Part shown: piece by piece, positions 18,430-27,731 of the stretch
Position numbering within the stretch: position 1 is the first letter of the stretch
Layout of the letters: the number at the start of each line of letters is the position of its first letter
Source of the DNA: Silicimonas sp.
GTDB taxonomy: Bacteria > Pseudomonadota > Alphaproteobacteria > Rhodobacterales > Rhodobacteraceae
DNA length: 52,005 nucleotides
Direction of reading: 5' to 3'
NCBI GenBank assembly: GCA_022824525.1
Contig: JAJDZT010000045.1
Coordinates: 1-52,005 of the forward strand
Made by a program: the position numbers and the translations under genes
Notes under the pieces: model-generated
The model's database searches: none
Seen by the model: only the letters and a program-made list of their open reading frames with translations
What the model was told of the DNA's origin: nothing

Positions 18430-19302
18430 TCAACGGGTCACAAGCCGGCGGAGGATCAGCCAGAGAGATAGCATCACAACAAGGTCGAGCAAAAGCAGCG
18501 GAGAGAGCGTCAGCGCGTCCTCGATGGTTCCGGCTGAATAAAGTCCCAACCCAGACGCAGCTCCAAGATAGACGACCACAAGGATGGCCAGACAATTGTT
18601 GGCGAAATGCAACCCCCACGCGGCGCCGATACTGCCCGTGCGCGCTGTCAGATCAGCCGCGATCACTCCGAACAGCGTGGTCGATGCGACATAGATCAGG
18701 CCGGGCCCAATGCTGTCGCTGGGCAGGAAATGCAACGCCCCGAAGAGTATCGAGGGCACCAGAAGCCAAACCCAGTCCGACCGAAATCGTGCGGCAAGCT
18801 GACTTTGCAGGTAACCACGGAAAAACAGTTCCTCCGCGCCGGTTTGAAGAAGGATCAAGATCAACGCGAGCGGCAGCCACCTGATCCATTCACCAAAGGG
18901 CAGGTTGGGCATCAGCGGATCGGAAAACGGTAAAAAGACAAGGCCTGCCAAAAGGGCAAAGCACCACGTTGCAAGCGCTGCGATGGCAAAGTCGCGCAGA
19001 GTGCGTGCGCCGCGCCCGATCAGGCTTCCAAGGCTGCGCTTTTGCCAAAGTCGCGCGGCCAACCATGTGCCGAGACCGAACCCGCCAGCGATCGTGCTCA
19101 GGAAGATCAGCGTTTCGAGGGCTGATTCACCGTCGAAATTCGCGAAGAACCATGCGCCCAGGTACTGCTCGGCAAGCAGAAAGGTCGCTCCGGTCCAGGC
19201 AATCGCAAAGAGGAATACGGTCACAACGCCGGCGATCAATCGCCAGAGTTGCGGGCGTCTCTCAGCGGCTTCAACCAAATGTCGGTGCAGCGCATAGGTC
19301 AT
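18430..19302 (-). CDS. CPBP-family intramembrane metalloprotease
   Basis: A polytopic membrane protein of 290 residues with about seven hydrophobic segments. The CPBP (type II CAAX protease-like) motifs are all present: EEttxxxR as [12 protein letters not shown], FxxxH as LFGALHFLP, and HxxxN/B as WGLHFANN. Bacterial members cleave or modify membrane-associated peptides. Substrates are generally unknown, and none is suggested by the neighbours accD and ilvD, from which it is separately transcribed. Confidence 0.88.
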   Translation of the reverse strand: MTYALHRHLVEAAERRPQLWRLIAGVVTVFLFAIAWTGATFLLAEQYLGAWFFANFDGESALETLIFLSTIAGGFGLGTWLAARLWQKRSLGSLIGRGARTLRDFAIAALATWCFALLAGLVFLPFSDPLMPNLPFGEWIRWLPLALILILLQTGAEELFFRGYLQSQLAARFRSDWVWLLVPSILFGALHFLPSDSIGPGLIYVASTTLFGVIAADLTARTGSIGAAWGLHFANNCLAILVVVYLGAASGLGLYSAGTIEDALTLSPLLLLDLVVMLSLWLILRRLVTR

Positions 19303-19452
19303 GCCGCATTACCTGTGGGCAGCGGCCGAAAAGGTCAACGCATGCCACCGGTTTCTCGCGGCATTCTTATGCCGCGCTGAGGGTCCGTGTTGCGGGGCTG
19401 AACTCCGCTGTCGTCGACCCAACCACTTGCCCCGGCCCACGGGCTTCTCTAT

Positions 19453-19477
19453 GCCTCTCCAAAAGCTTCGGGGAGGC
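19453..19477 (+). promoter_or_regulatory. Hairpin covering the ilvD Shine-Dalgarno sequence
   Basis: GCCTCTCC (19453-19460) pairs with GGGGAGGC (19470-19477), one pair being G-T, around a 9-base loop. The right arm contains the GGGAGG ribosome-binding site of ilvD, whose ATG is at 19484. An in-frame ATG at 19451 sits just before the left arm. If formed in the mRNA the hairpin would reduce initiation at 19484. Confidence 0.45.
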
Positions 19478-19483
19478 CGTTCC

Positions 19484-21208
19484 ATGCTCAAGAAAAAGTT
19501 CGACAAATCACGTTTGCCAAGCCGCCATGTGACCGAAGGTCCGGCGCGCGCGCCGCATCGGTCTTACTATTATGCGATGGGCATCTCGGAAGAAGAGATC
19601 GCACAACCGTTCATCGGCGTGGCCACCTGCTGGAACGAAGCCGCGCCCTGTAACATCGCGCTGAACCGTCAGGCACAAGCCGTGAAGCTCGGCGTCAAGG
19701 AAGGCTTCGGCACACCGCGCGAGTTCACCACCATCACCGTCACCGACGGCATCGCAATGGGGCACGAGGGCATGCGCTCCTCGCTCGCCTCCCGCGAAGC
19801 CATTGCCGACACCGTGGAACTGACCATGCGCGGTCACTGCTACGACGCCATCGTCGGCCTCGCGGGCTGCGACAAGTCGCTGCCAGGCATGATGATGGCG
19901 ATGGTCCGCCTCAACGTGCCCTCCGTCTTCATCTACGGCGGGTCGATCATGCCGGGCCGGTTCCAGGGGCGCGACGTGACCGTTCAGGATGTCTTCGAGG
20001 CCGTTGGACGTCACCAGGCGGGCCAGAACTCCGACCAAGAATTGCGCGCGCTTGAAAAAGTCGCCTGCCCAAGCGCAGGCGCCTGCGGCGGCCAGTTCAC
20101 CGCCAACACCATGGCCTGCGTGTCCGAGGCCATCGGCCTCGCGCTCCTCAACTCCTCCGGTGCGCCTGCACCCTACGAAAGCCGGGATGCCTATTCCACG
20201 GCCTCGGGGCTTGCCGTGATGAACCTGCTCGAAAAGAACATCCGTTCCCGCGATGTCGTCACGCGCAAGAGCCTTGAAAACGCCGCCCGCGTCGTCGCCT
20301 GCACCGGCGGCTCGACCAATGCGGGCCTGCACCTGCCCGCAATCGCGCACGAGGCCGGGATCGACTTCGACCTCGACGATGTCTGCGAGATCTTCCGCGA
20401 CACCCCCTACTTCGTCGACCTCAAGCCGGGTGGAAAATATGTCGCCAAGGACCTCTACGAAGTGGGCGGCGTGCCTGTCGTGATGAAGGAACTGCGGAAA
20501 GCGGGACTGATCCACGAGGACTGCATGACCGCCAGCGGGGAAACCATTGGCGAAGCCCTCGACAAGATCGAAGGCGAAGCCGACGGCACCGTGATCTACC
20601 CCATCGAAACTCCGATCACGAAAACGGGTGGCGTTGTCGGTCTGAAAGGCAACCTCGCACCGGAAGGCGCCATCGTGAAGGTCGCAGGCATGAGTGAAGA
20701 GGAACAGGTCTTCACCGGCCCGGCCCGCGTGTTCGAATGCGAGGAAGACGCCTTCGAAGCCGTAAAGGCCCGCACCTATAAGGAAGGCGAAGTCTTCGTC
20801 ATTCGCAACGAAGGCCCGGCTTCTGGTCCGGGTATGCGCGAGATGCTGGCAACGACCGCCGCGCTTTCCGGGCAGGGCATGGGCAAGAAGGTCGCGTTGA
20901 TCACCGACGGCCGCTTTTCCGGCGCAACTCGCGGCTTCTGTGTGGGACATGTGGGGCCTGAAAGTGCTCGTGGAGGCCCCATCGGCAAACTTCGCGACGG
21001 GGACATGATCACGATTGACGCCATCAAGGGTGAAATCAGCGTGGATGTCTCCGCCGATGAACTGGAAGCCCGTGAATACGTGCCGCGCGAAACCATTTAT
21101 AGCTCGGGCGCGCTTTGGAAGTATGCGCAACTTGTCGGGTCCACGCGTCTGGGTGCCGTGACGCATCCCGGCGCCAAGGAAGAAAAGCACATCTATGCAG
21201 ATCTCTAA
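19484..21208 (+). CDS. ilvD: Dihydroxy-acid dehydratase
   Basis: Iron-sulfur enzyme that dehydrates 2,3-dihydroxy-3-methyl acids in valine, isoleucine and CoA precursor synthesis. From the ATG at 19484 ([19 protein letters not shown]) it has 574 residues, within the family range. Cluster cysteines are visible in [27 protein letters not shown] and [17 protein letters not shown]. The C-terminal block [21 protein letters not shown] is intact. The alternative start 19451 adds 11 residues. The G+C-rich third positions create a long antisense frame that is not a gene. Its end overlaps the next gene by 14 bases. Confidence 0.96.
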   Translation: MLKKKFDKSRLPSRHVTEGPARAPHRSYYYAMGISEEEIAQPFIGVATCWNEAAPCNIALNRQAQAVKLGVKEGFGTPREFTTITVTDGIAMGHEGMRSSLASREAIADTVELTMRGHCYDAIVGLAGCDKSLPGMMMAMVRLNVPSVFIYGGSIMPGRFQGRDVTVQDVFEAVGRHQAGQNSDQELRALEKVACPSAGACGGQFTANTMACVSEAIGLALLNSSGAPAPYESRDAYSTASGLAVMNLLEKNIRSRDVVTRKSLENAARVVACTGGSTNAGLHLPAIAHEAGIDFDLDDVCEIFRDTPYFVDLKPGGKYVAKDLYEVGGVPVVMKELRKAGLIHEDCMTASGETIGEALDKIEGEADGTVIYPIETPITKTGGVVGLKGNLAPEGAIVKVAGMSEEEQVFTGPARVFECEEDAFEAVKARTYKEGEVFVIRNEGPASGPGMREMLATTAALSGQGMGKKVALITDGRFSGATRGFCVGHVGPESARGGPIGKLRDGDMITIDAIKGEISVDVSADELEAREYVPRETIYSSGALWKYAQLVGSTRLGAVTHPGAKEEKHIYADL

Positions 21209-21797
21209 GCGGCTCCTGTCGGTACTGGCCTGTCTCGTGCTGGCTGCCTGTGGCGGCGGCCTTGGTCTCAGCCGAAATGCTCCAAGCGAGATCGTGTTGC
21301 CAGACGGCACGATCGTCGCCGGAGCCAACGGATGGTGCATCGATGAGGCAACGTCTCGCGCGGGTGGGGAAACCAGCGTTGTCGTTCTCGGAAGCTGCGC
21401 CGCCATTGCCGGTGAGGCCAGTGCACCTCGCCCGGACATCCCGGGCGTCGTCACCGTGTCGGTTGAGGCCGAGCCGGGCGCCATGCCCGATGGCGAAGCG
21501 CTTCAGAAGTTCTTTGTGTCCGATGACGGCCGTGCAGCCCTTGCCCGGAACGGAGAGGCGGACAGCGTTTCGATCCTCGAGACGCGCCTCGAAGATGGCT
21601 TGCTTTACCTTCACGCGGCCGACAGCAGCGTAGCCCCCGGTGCGTCCAATGAAATCTGGCGCGCCCTTTTCGGCCTGAGCGGGCGATTCATCGTCGTTTC
21701 GTTCTTCAGCCGCCCGGAAGATGCGATCGAATCTGAAGATGGTTTGAACACGCTCGCAGCCCAGGTTGCCGAGCTTCTTGAAGCCAATCAAAGCTAA
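21195..21797 (+). CDS. Putative lipoprotein, function unknown
   Basis: A 200-residue protein with signal [26 protein letters not shown] is a good lipobox, with Cys19 as the lipidated residue. The mature part has a two-cysteine stretch ([13 protein letters not shown], then GSCAAIAG) and a later segment [20 protein letters not shown]. The start overlaps the 3' end of ilvD, so it is probably co-transcribed with it. No family was recognised. Confidence 0.78.
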   Translation: MQISKRLLSVLACLVLAACGGGLGLSRNAPSEIVLPDGTIVAGANGWCIDEATSRAGGETSVVVLGSCAAIAGEASAPRPDIPGVVTVSVEAEPGAMPDGEALQKFFVSDDGRAALARNGEADSVSILETRLEDGLLYLHAADSSVAPGASNEIWRALFGLSGRFIVVSFFSRPEDAIESEDGLNTLAAQVAELLEANQS

Positions 21798-21888
21798 TTG
21801 CTGCGCAAATTCTTTCACCCATGGCAAAAGCGGGCGTTGCCTGACACGGCGCCGCGCGACTATGATGTGATCCACGATAAATCGGGCG

Positions 21889-22644
21889 ATGAACTTGTTC
21901 GGGCTGCTAGACAAACGAACACTTCGGCGATGGGACCGTGCGGCGAGCGCGGTCGATACGCTTGATGCCACGGAGCTGAAAATGCTCCGTCAGCGCGCCC
22001 GTTCGCTCGGACGGCGCTTGGACAAGGTCCTTCACGTGGCTGAAGGGCGGCTGGCGCTTCCGTTTGCGGAGAAGGCCGGGGTTCGCCGTCCGATGCATTC
22101 CGACTGGGCGTGGCGACCGGAACTGTGGTGCGGTCCCGTTCGCCCGATGGGCATGTCGATGGTCGAGAACAAGACGGCCATCGGGGGCGAAGCGAAGATC
22201 TTCCACGATTGCGCATTGAACGAACTTTCGTTCCGGCAGTTGCGCAATACGAAGGAAGAAGACATCGCTCCTTTCGGGATCCGTCTCGACGTGTTCCAGT
22301 TTGACGGGTCTTTTCTTAGTCTTGTTGTCGATCTTCCGAACGAAGCCATTGAGGGCATGACGCGTCGTCACGTGATCCGGCTGGAAATTCGGGTCGAAAC
22401 CGAAAAACCTCTTGAGATTTTCGGTCGTATCAATGTGCGTCACGGACCGAATGTCGAACAGTTGGTTCGCGAATTCGACGGGTCAAACGGAGAGCTTTCG
22501 CTCGAATTCGATCTGGCCTCGACACGATTGAACGAAGCCAGGATCGAGCGCGCTTGGCTTGACCTGATCTTCGAAGGGCCTGAAATGAACGCCATCACCT
22601 TGCGCGACGTGACGCTCAGCCGTCGACCGCGCGCCGAGTTCTAG
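21889..22644 (+). CDS. Conserved roseobacter-type protein (possibly DUF6478)
   Basis: A 251-residue soluble protein without signal or membrane segments. The N-terminus is basic and helical (KMLRQRARSLGRRLDKVLHVAEGRL). The rest looks beta-rich, with FGIRLDVFQFDGSFLSLVVDLP and DLIFEGPEMNAITLRDVTLSRRPRAEF. I recall such proteins as a Rhodobacteraceae-specific domain of unknown function, but the family number is from memory. The following gene starts 19 bases later, so the two form a pair. Confidence 0.75.
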   Translation: MNLFGLLDKRTLRRWDRAASAVDTLDATELKMLRQRARSLGRRLDKVLHVAEGRLALPFAEKAGVRRPMHSDWAWRPELWCGPVRPMGMSMVENKTAIGGEAKIFHDCALNELSFRQLRNTKEEDIAPFGIRLDVFQFDGSFLSLVVDLPNEAIEGMTRRHVIRLEIRVETEKPLEIFGRINVRHGPNVEQLVREFDGSNGELSLEFDLASTRLNEARIERAWLDLIFEGPEMNAITLRDVTLSRRPRAEF

Positions 22645-22663
22645 GAGAGTTGCTCTGTCCGAG

Positions 22664-23035
22664 ATGACACTCACACGGATGCGTTTGGCAGAGGGGGTCT
22701 GGGAAGGCCTCCTGTCGACAGGTGCCCGCCAGGCACCGCGCCTCCTTTTGCGTCATCGGGACGAACTTGTGGGAGAGCCGGAAACCGTTGAGGCTGATGC
22801 CTCCCCCGGGGAACCGCGCCGATGGCTGGTGCGCTTTCAACTGCCAACCGAACGGCTGTCGGACGGTGTCCAAACCTTCGTGATCGAGGATGCAGCGACC
22901 GGTGATGCGCTGGCACATGAAACGATATTCGCGGGTGAAATCGTGGACGATGACATTCGCGCCGAAGTCTCACTGCTTCGCGCGGAACTCGATATGCTCA
23001 AGCGCGCGTTTCGGCGTCATTGCTCCGAAAGCTGA
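22664..23035 (+). CDS. Conserved hypothetical protein paired with the upstream gene
   Basis: A 123-residue protein. The body is predicted beta-rich (RWLVRFQLPTERLSDGVQTFVI). The C-terminal 25 residues form an amphipathic helix (EVSLLRAELDMLKRAFRRH) that may dimerise as a coiled coil. AGGAGAG lies 14 bases before the ATG, rather far, so a start at CTG 22655 is possible. No family was recognised. Its stop and the convergent GAF gene stop are one base apart. Confidence 0.7.
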   Translation: MTLTRMRLAEGVWEGLLSTGARQAPRLLLRHRDELVGEPETVEADASPGEPRRWLVRFQLPTERLSDGVQTFVIEDAATGDALAHETIFAGEIVDDDIRAEVSLLRAELDMLKRAFRRHCSES

Positions 23036-23036
23036 T

Positions 23037-23570
23037 CTAAATCTGAAATCGCGACCGCTCGCGCGCCATTATGCCCAGCGTCGCAAAGCTTGCGCGCAGA
23101 ATGATCTCCTGGCTGATCAAATGGGCCAAGTCTTCCAGCTGCGCCAATTCCTTCGAGGTCCACAGTCTCGGTGACCGTTCCAAAGCAGCCAGCATCCCCG
23201 CCGCGCGACCATCAGGTGCCAATACCGGAGCCGCCATGAAACCGGCCGCGCCGGATGCAATACGTTCCGGAAGTGTCGCACTGCGCTCGGTTAGGTCGTT
23301 GACCTTGATCGGGGCCAGCGCGGCTCTCAGGTCGGAGGCAAGCGAACCGGCAAGCGGATAGTCTGCGTAAAAGGTCAGGTGCCCGGCCGATTCTCGCAAG
23401 ACTGCCTGAGATGCAAGATCATCAAAGACCACGAAAGCGGCCCCGGTGACGTTCAGAACAGCACATGCGGACCGAACGACGGTCTTCGCGCCTCGCATTG
23501 GCGGTCCATCGAGAATTTGAAGGTCTTCAAGCTCGAAATTCTCGGCGAGCTTCTTTTGTCCCAAATGCAT
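23037..23570 (-). CDS. GAF-domain protein
   Basis: From the ATG at 23570 the protein has 177 residues. A TTG at 23603 would add 11. A single GAF domain fills about residues 18-160: QILDGPPMRGAKTVVRSACAVLNVTGAAFVVFDD, then AGFMAAPVLAPDGRAAGMLAAL and LAQLEDLAHLISQEI. GAF domains bind small ligands or sense redox state. No output domain is attached, so it may act as a free sensor or ligand-binding regulator. The ligand is unknown. Confidence 0.75.
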   Translation of the reverse strand: MHLGQKKLAENFELEDLQILDGPPMRGAKTVVRSACAVLNVTGAAFVVFDDLASQAVLRESAGHLTFYADYPLAGSLASDLRAALAPIKVNDLTERSATLPERIASGAAGFMAAPVLAPDGRAAGMLAALERSPRLWTSKELAQLEDLAHLISQEIILRASFATLGIMARERSRFQI

Positions 23571-23706
23571 TTTCCTGTCCCAATCAGGAGAATTAATCGA
23601 CAATTCAATTCACTAATCCAAGCGATGCCGAAATATGGCTCGTGCAAAAATCACTCGTCACATTCACCCAAATCCGACGCAAGCGTACCAGAACGGGGCG
23701 AAAATG

Positions 23707-23889
23707 TCATTCGTCGCGTTTGAGAATGAAACGCTTGTCGCAGTATCCGCACTCGACCCATCCCAATTCGTCATCAATGGAAAGCCACACACGTGGATGA
23801 CCAAGCGCACCCCCGCCGCCGTCGCAGGAGATCCGCGTCGAAGTGACGATTTCGGTTTCAGGCGGTTGGTTCTGTACAGTATCGGACAT
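23707..23889 (-). CDS. Zinc-finger CHCC protein, NDUFS6-like complex I accessory
   Basis: A 60-residue protein from the ATG at 23889. A TTG at 23931 is an unlikely longer start. Zinc ligands are Cys22, His31, Cys47 and Cys50 in [15 protein letters not shown] and [12 protein letters not shown]. This is the CHCC pattern of mitochondrial complex I subunit NDUFS6, whose homologue occurs in alphaproteobacterial complex I. A role in assembly or stability of NADH dehydrogenase follows from the family. No nuo genes are in the window. Confidence 0.85.
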   Translation of the reverse strand: MSDTVQNQPPETEIVTSTRISCDGGGGALGHPRVWLSIDDELGWVECGYCDKRFILKRDE

Positions 23890-23951
23890 GGGCAACGGTC
23901 TCTGGATGATGTCGGTTACATAGTTCGGCAATTCGCTGAGGAAAAGCCGCT

Positions 23952-24329
23952 TCAGGCTGGCTGTAACATCCGGCCAAGGTTCCGGCCTGCAAGGATGTGA
24001 AGGTGAAAATGCGGGACTTCCTGCACACCGTCATCGCCCGCATTTGAGATGATCCGATAACCCGTGCCGTTGTCAGGAGTTACGCCCAACTCGGTGCAGA
24101 TGGCGCCGAAGGTTCGCCAAAAGTCGGCGATTTCCGCGTCGCTCGCTTCATTCGCAAAATGATCCGCCGTCACGTAGGCGCCCTTGGGAATGACGAGCAC
24201 GTGGTGCGGAGCCTGCGGCTGAATGTCGGCGAAAGCGAGAGTGTGTTCTGTCTCCTTCACCGTTGCATTCGGGATTTCACCCCTCAGGATTTTCGCGAAG
24301 ATGTTCTGGTCGTCATAGGCATAGGCCAT
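23952..24329 (-). CDS. HIT-family nucleotide hydrolase/transferase
   Basis: A 125-residue protein of the HINT branch. The histidine triad is HFHLHIL at residues 107-113, with the N-terminal signature [12 protein letters not shown]. Members hydrolyse adenosine phosphoramidates and acyl-adenylates. It lies 9 bases downstream of the glycosyltransferase stop on the same strand and 63 bases upstream of the zinc protein, so the three may be co-transcribed. Confidence 0.92.
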   Translation of the reverse strand: MAYAYDDQNIFAKILRGEIPNATVKETEHTLAFADIQPQAPHHVLVIPKGAYVTADHFANEASDAEIADFWRTFGAICTELGVTPDNGTGYRIISNAGDDGVQEVPHFHLHILAGRNLGRMLQPA

Positions 24330-24337
24330 GGCAGTCC

Positions 24338-25942
24338 TCAGTCGACAAAGAGATACTCGGTCTCAGCGATGTCATGCGCTTTATCGGCGTCGATGCCAAG
24401 GAATTCCGAAAGCGGCTTGGCATTTTCCTGCGGTTCCGCCTTTTCGCGGATCCGGTAGAATTCCGGAAAGTTCTGGTCGCGGATCATTTCGCTTTCGCGG
24501 ATCACATCGTTCCGGATCGTCGGCAGAAGTGTGCGGAAGGTTTCCGGCGAAGTGTGTTCGCCTGCGAGGCCGACGCGTTTTGCGTGTCCTTCAAGGTAAG
24601 TGTCCGTGTATTGGCACTCGATCTCCAGAAGACGGGTTTCGCTTCGGTCGGAATAGAAGTCACGGAACAGGTCGATGTTCGATGGATCAAGACAGATCAG
24701 CAGTTGATCGGTCTCGTAATAGTCGAACAGCATCCGCATCATGGCGCGGCGGTGGCGTGTTCGCTTGGAAAGCGTCGCTTGAATGCCTCCGAGATCCGGC
24801 AAAGGGGTGCCTTCTTCATCAAACAGGTATTCGATGGTTGGAAGGTTCGATACCGAGCCGACGCGATCCAACAGGCGTTTCGCCACATGCCACTTCTTGC
24901 ATGTAACGATAAGCAAAGAACGCTCGCGCCCGATGGTTGCGTCTTTTTCCCAGAAACGGGGCGTGAACCGTTCTCCGATCCGGCCCCGCCCGGTCAGAAA
25001 CTTGAACAACCTCGGGCCTTCATCGGAGGTTCGGAATGTCACGCCGGTTTGCGTATAAAGCGCTCCGAGCTTTTCCTTCAACTCGGTCGCTTCTGGGCTG
25101 ATCTTGCGGGCAAACAGATAGTCCTGCGCCAGAAGCAGGTCGTAGTGATCGTTGTAGAAGGTCACCGGCATTCCGTAGTCACTGAACATCAGGAACGTCA
25201 GCGTGCGGCAATCGATCTCGGTTTCAGGCACCAAGTGACGGACCAGGGTCTGGAAGAACGTTTCATCCGGTATCCATGTCGTTTTGAAGAACCGGACAAT
25301 GCGCTTGTCCTTGCGGATCAGGTTCAGGATCGCCTCAACCGTCTGCCGCCTCAGGCACCACCACTGGCTTCCAATCATGATCTGCAGTCCAGCGGGTGTC
25401 TTTCGCTTCACGCCAAGTCGTTTCTGCAAATTGTATGAGGCGTAGAAGAGTTTTGCCTGCGAGCGTTCATTGAACCAGTGCCGGTATATCAGCCGTTCTT
25501 CCTTGAAGCCGGTTTTGATCCAGTCGCTCTCAAAGAAGTCGTATGTTTCGATGAAATCGACATCGCGATCCTCGATATAGGCATGTGCGTGCTCAGCAGT
25601 CTTGATGGGCATGCAGTCGCCCGACAGCATGTAGAAATGCGTCGCCCGAGGAAACGCCGCCTGCGCTGTCTTCAGCGCTTCGATCGTCGCGGCGACGAGG
25701 CTCCACTCGCCCCACCCACATTTCAGACGGCGCTTGGAGAAGGCGACGCTCGGGTTGTCGGCAAGTTCAGTCCGTAGTCGCTCGAAGTCTTCGCGCGGCG
25801 ATCGCGCATCAAAGTGGATCGCAACAGCATCACCCGAAGCCGTCAACTGCTCCGCCTGCCGAACGATCGCATCCACGTTCTTGTGACACAGAAGGATGTA
25901 GGCGAACTGCCCCACGCTTGCTTTGCCTTTCTGCTCTGTCAT
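24338..25942 (-). CDS. Core-2/I-branching-type glycosyltransferase with C-terminal DUF5928-like domain
   Basis: Predicted to add a beta-1,6-linked N-acetylglucosamine (or similar sugar) to a surface polysaccharide. The 534 residues start with FAYILLCHKNVDAIVRQAEQL, the family opening. Family blocks follow: FSKRRLKCGWGEWSLVAATI, HFYMLSGDCMPIKT, GSQWWCLRR and TWIPDETFFQT. Residues from about 290 on form a second domain seen in roseobacter members (DUF5927/5928 from memory). No membrane segment is visible. It is divergent from a sulfotransferase 119 bases away, which suggests both act on the same glycan. Confidence 0.85.
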   Translation of the reverse strand: MTEQKGKASVGQFAYILLCHKNVDAIVRQAEQLTASGDAVAIHFDARSPREDFERLRTELADNPSVAFSKRRLKCGWGEWSLVAATIEALKTAQAAFPRATHFYMLSGDCMPIKTAEHAHAYIEDRDVDFIETYDFFESDWIKTGFKEERLIYRHWFNERSQAKLFYASYNLQKRLGVKRKTPAGLQIMIGSQWWCLRRQTVEAILNLIRKDKRIVRFFKTTWIPDETFFQTLVRHLVPETEIDCRTLTFLMFSDYGMPVTFYNDHYDLLLAQDYLFARKISPEATELKEKLGALYTQTGVTFRTSDEGPRLFKFLTGRGRIGERFTPRFWEKDATIGRERSLLIVTCKKWHVAKRLLDRVGSVSNLPTIEYLFDEEGTPLPDLGGIQATLSKRTRHRRAMMRMLFDYYETDQLLICLDPSNIDLFRDFYSDRSETRLLEIECQYTDTYLEGHAKRVGLAGEHTSPETFRTLLPTIRNDVIRESEMIRDQNFPEFYRIREKAEPQENAKPLSEFLGIDADKAHDIAETEYLFVD

Positions 25943-25988
25943 GCCGGTCCAAGAGGTCTAGCGCCTGCCGAGGATTGAAGAAACCTCA

Positions 25989-26012
25989 GAAGTTTGCTTT
26001 TTTGTCCAAACT
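25989..26012. promoter_or_regulatory. Inverted repeat in the divergent glycosyltransferase/sulfotransferase promoter
   Basis: AAGTTTG (25989-25995) and CAAACTT (26006-26012) form perfect 7-bp arms around a 10-bp spacer rich in T. The site is in the middle of the 119-base region between the two divergent starts (25942 and 26062), where one regulator could control both genes. Confidence 0.4.
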
Positions 26013-26061
26013 TGACGAGTAGACTCTCTCAGGTTGAGTTGGACAGAAGGTTTTTCGCTTC

Positions 26062-26865
26062 ATGGGTTTCCCCGGGACATGGATGACGTTGAGCGAAAGC
26101 ATGGTTTACCGTGTGGTGCCGAAATGCGCCTGCTCGACCATCGGTCAGATCATGTACTACTCGGACCACGGAAAGTTTTTCGACGGCGACATCCATGACG
26201 CCAAGGAGGGTCTGCACAAATGGGCCCAAGACCACAGTCATGAACCGATCAGCCAGAATGTTCGTCAGAAGGGAACCTATTCTTTCACCTGTGTGAGGAA
26301 CCCCTATTCGCGTATCTTGTCATCGTTCTTCGACAAGATCTGCGGCATCCAGCGGAACGGGCAGCGCTACCGCGGAAATCTCATTCCGCAGCTCGCCCAG
26401 CAATACGGCATCAACGTTGAAGGTGACTTCGACCAGATCGCAATGTTCCGGCGTTTCCTGCTGTTTGCGCGTGATACCATTCGTTTTCGCAAACCCATGG
26501 ATCCGGACATTCACTGGTCCGCCATGTCCGGTCATATCTCGACCTTCATCGTGAACGGCGGCCACTACGACAACATCTTCTGGACGGAGCATTTCAACGA
26601 CGGCATGCAGCAGGTCCTTGACCACGTCGAGGTGAATGTTCCTGTCGATCTTGCCGAGATCCCACGCTTCAATGAAAGCGAAGGCCACGGTCCGAAACGG
26701 GCGCATCCTGTTGAGGACTTCTTTGACGACCTTTCACGGCATCTGGTCTACGAGATCTACAAGCGGGACTTCGAACTCTTCCATTATGATTTTGAAAACC
26801 CGGGCAATGCGGCCCCGATCGGAGAGATCGACTTGGAAGAAGTCCACCGCGTCCTCGGTCAATAG
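26062..26865 (+). CDS. Sulfotransferase family protein (carbohydrate type)
   Basis: A PAPS-dependent sulfotransferase of 267 residues. The 5'-phosphosulfate loop is YRVVPKCACSTIGQIMYY near residue 15, with the KCACST form seen in carbohydrate sulfotransferases. The 3'-phosphate block is CVRNPYSRILSSFFDKI near residue 75. The conserved HISTFIV motif follows near residue 156. AGAAGG lies before the ATG. Divergent pairing with the branching glycosyltransferase suggests sulfation of an exopolysaccharide or capsule. The real acceptor is unknown. Confidence 0.87.
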   Translation: MGFPGTWMTLSESMVYRVVPKCACSTIGQIMYYSDHGKFFDGDIHDAKEGLHKWAQDHSHEPISQNVRQKGTYSFTCVRNPYSRILSSFFDKICGIQRNGQRYRGNLIPQLAQQYGINVEGDFDQIAMFRRFLLFARDTIRFRKPMDPDIHWSAMSGHISTFIVNGGHYDNIFWTEHFNDGMQQVLDHVEVNVPVDLAEIPRFNESEGHGPKRAHPVEDFFDDLSRHLVYEIYKRDFELFHYDFENPGNAAPIGEIDLEEVHRVLGQ

Positions 26866-27090
26866 GGCGACGCGAATCGCTTTTGTAGCTGCAGCGCAGC
26901 ATCGGCGTGTAGATGGCGGAAACTGCGCCATTGCCCTCATAAGTTGCAAGTTTTTCCACCGAATTCAGCACATTAGTTACAGATTTCCCCAAGATTCAGC
27001 GCGTTGGTATGTTCCTTAGCGAAAGCGTTGCAACTATAGTCTTCTGGTCAATGGCCCAAAGGGCTCAAGAAATTTCGCTCGGGGGGAGAG

Positions 27091-27375
27091 ATGATACGAT
27101 CCGAACTGGTACAGAAGATTGCCGATGAAAATCCCCATCTGTACCAACGCGACGTGGAGCGGATCGTAGCGACGATCTTTGACGAAATCATTGAAGCCAT
27201 GGCACGGGGCGACCGTGTTGAGCTTCGCGGCTTTGGCGCTTTTTCGGTAAAGCAGCGAGACGCGCGCATCGGGCGCAACCCGCGTACGGGTGAAAGCGTT
27301 TCTGTGGAAGAAAAGCACGTGCCCTTCTTCAAGACCGGAAAGCTTCTCAGGGACCGTCTGAACGGAAAGTCCTGA
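27091..27375 (+). CDS. ihfB: Integration host factor, beta subunit
   Basis: A DNA-bending nucleoid protein that works with IhfA. The 94 residues carry the HU/IHF signature [24 protein letters not shown] near residues 47-70, with the intercalating proline in RNPRTG. The opening [17 protein letters not shown] is typical of the beta subunit. A strong GGGGGGAGAG site precedes the ATG. The TGA overlaps the next ATG by one base. In many relatives rpsA lies directly upstream. Here a sulfotransferase gene does. Confidence 0.96.
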   Translation: MIRSELVQKIADENPHLYQRDVERIVATIFDEIIEAMARGDRVELRGFGAFSVKQRDARIGRNPRTGESVSVEEKHVPFFKTGKLLRDRLNGKS

Positions 27376-27722
27376 TGCTTCGCCTGATCAAGTACCTGTT
27401 CCTCTTCATCGTGGCACTGTTTCTGGTGACCGTGTCGCTTGGCAATCGGGAGCCGTTCACGCTCCAGCTGCTGCCTGACGCGATTGCTGGCCCGATGAAC
27501 TTCAATCTGGATGTGACGCTGCCCGCGTTCATGATGGTGCTCGTGATCTTCGTGACCGGGCTCTTGTTCGGCTTCGTCTGGGAATACCTGCGCGAGCACA
27601 AGCACCGGGCCAAGGCCAAAACCGAGCAGCGCGAACGCGAACGCCTTGAACAGGAGGTGCACAAGGTCGCGCCGCCTGCGAAGACCGGCGATGACGTGCT
27701 TGCCATTCTCGACGGCAACTGA
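27375..27722 (+). CDS. LapA-domain inner-membrane protein
   Basis: A 115-residue protein of the DUF1049/LapA type. Two hydrophobic segments are clear: IKYLFLFIVALFLVTVSLGN (residues about 4-23) and LPAFMMVLVIFVTGLLFGFVWEYL (about 49-71). A charged helical tail follows (KAKTEQRERERLEQEVHK). Relatives assist lipopolysaccharide assembly or membrane organisation. The gene is coupled to ihfB by a TGATG overlap and lies 9 bases before trpF. Confidence 0.88.
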   Translation: MLRLIKYLFLFIVALFLVTVSLGNREPFTLQLLPDAIAGPMNFNLDVTLPAFMMVLVIFVTGLLFGFVWEYLREHKHRAKAKTEQRERERLEQEVHKVAPPAKTGDDVLAILDGN

Positions 27723-27731
27723 CCGCGCGCC

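Noticed and set aside
19508-21484. A 658-codon open frame opposite ilvD
   Set aside because: It mirrors the codon phase of the well-supported ilvD gene. G+C-rich third positions remove stop codons on the other strand. No domain or start signal is visible.
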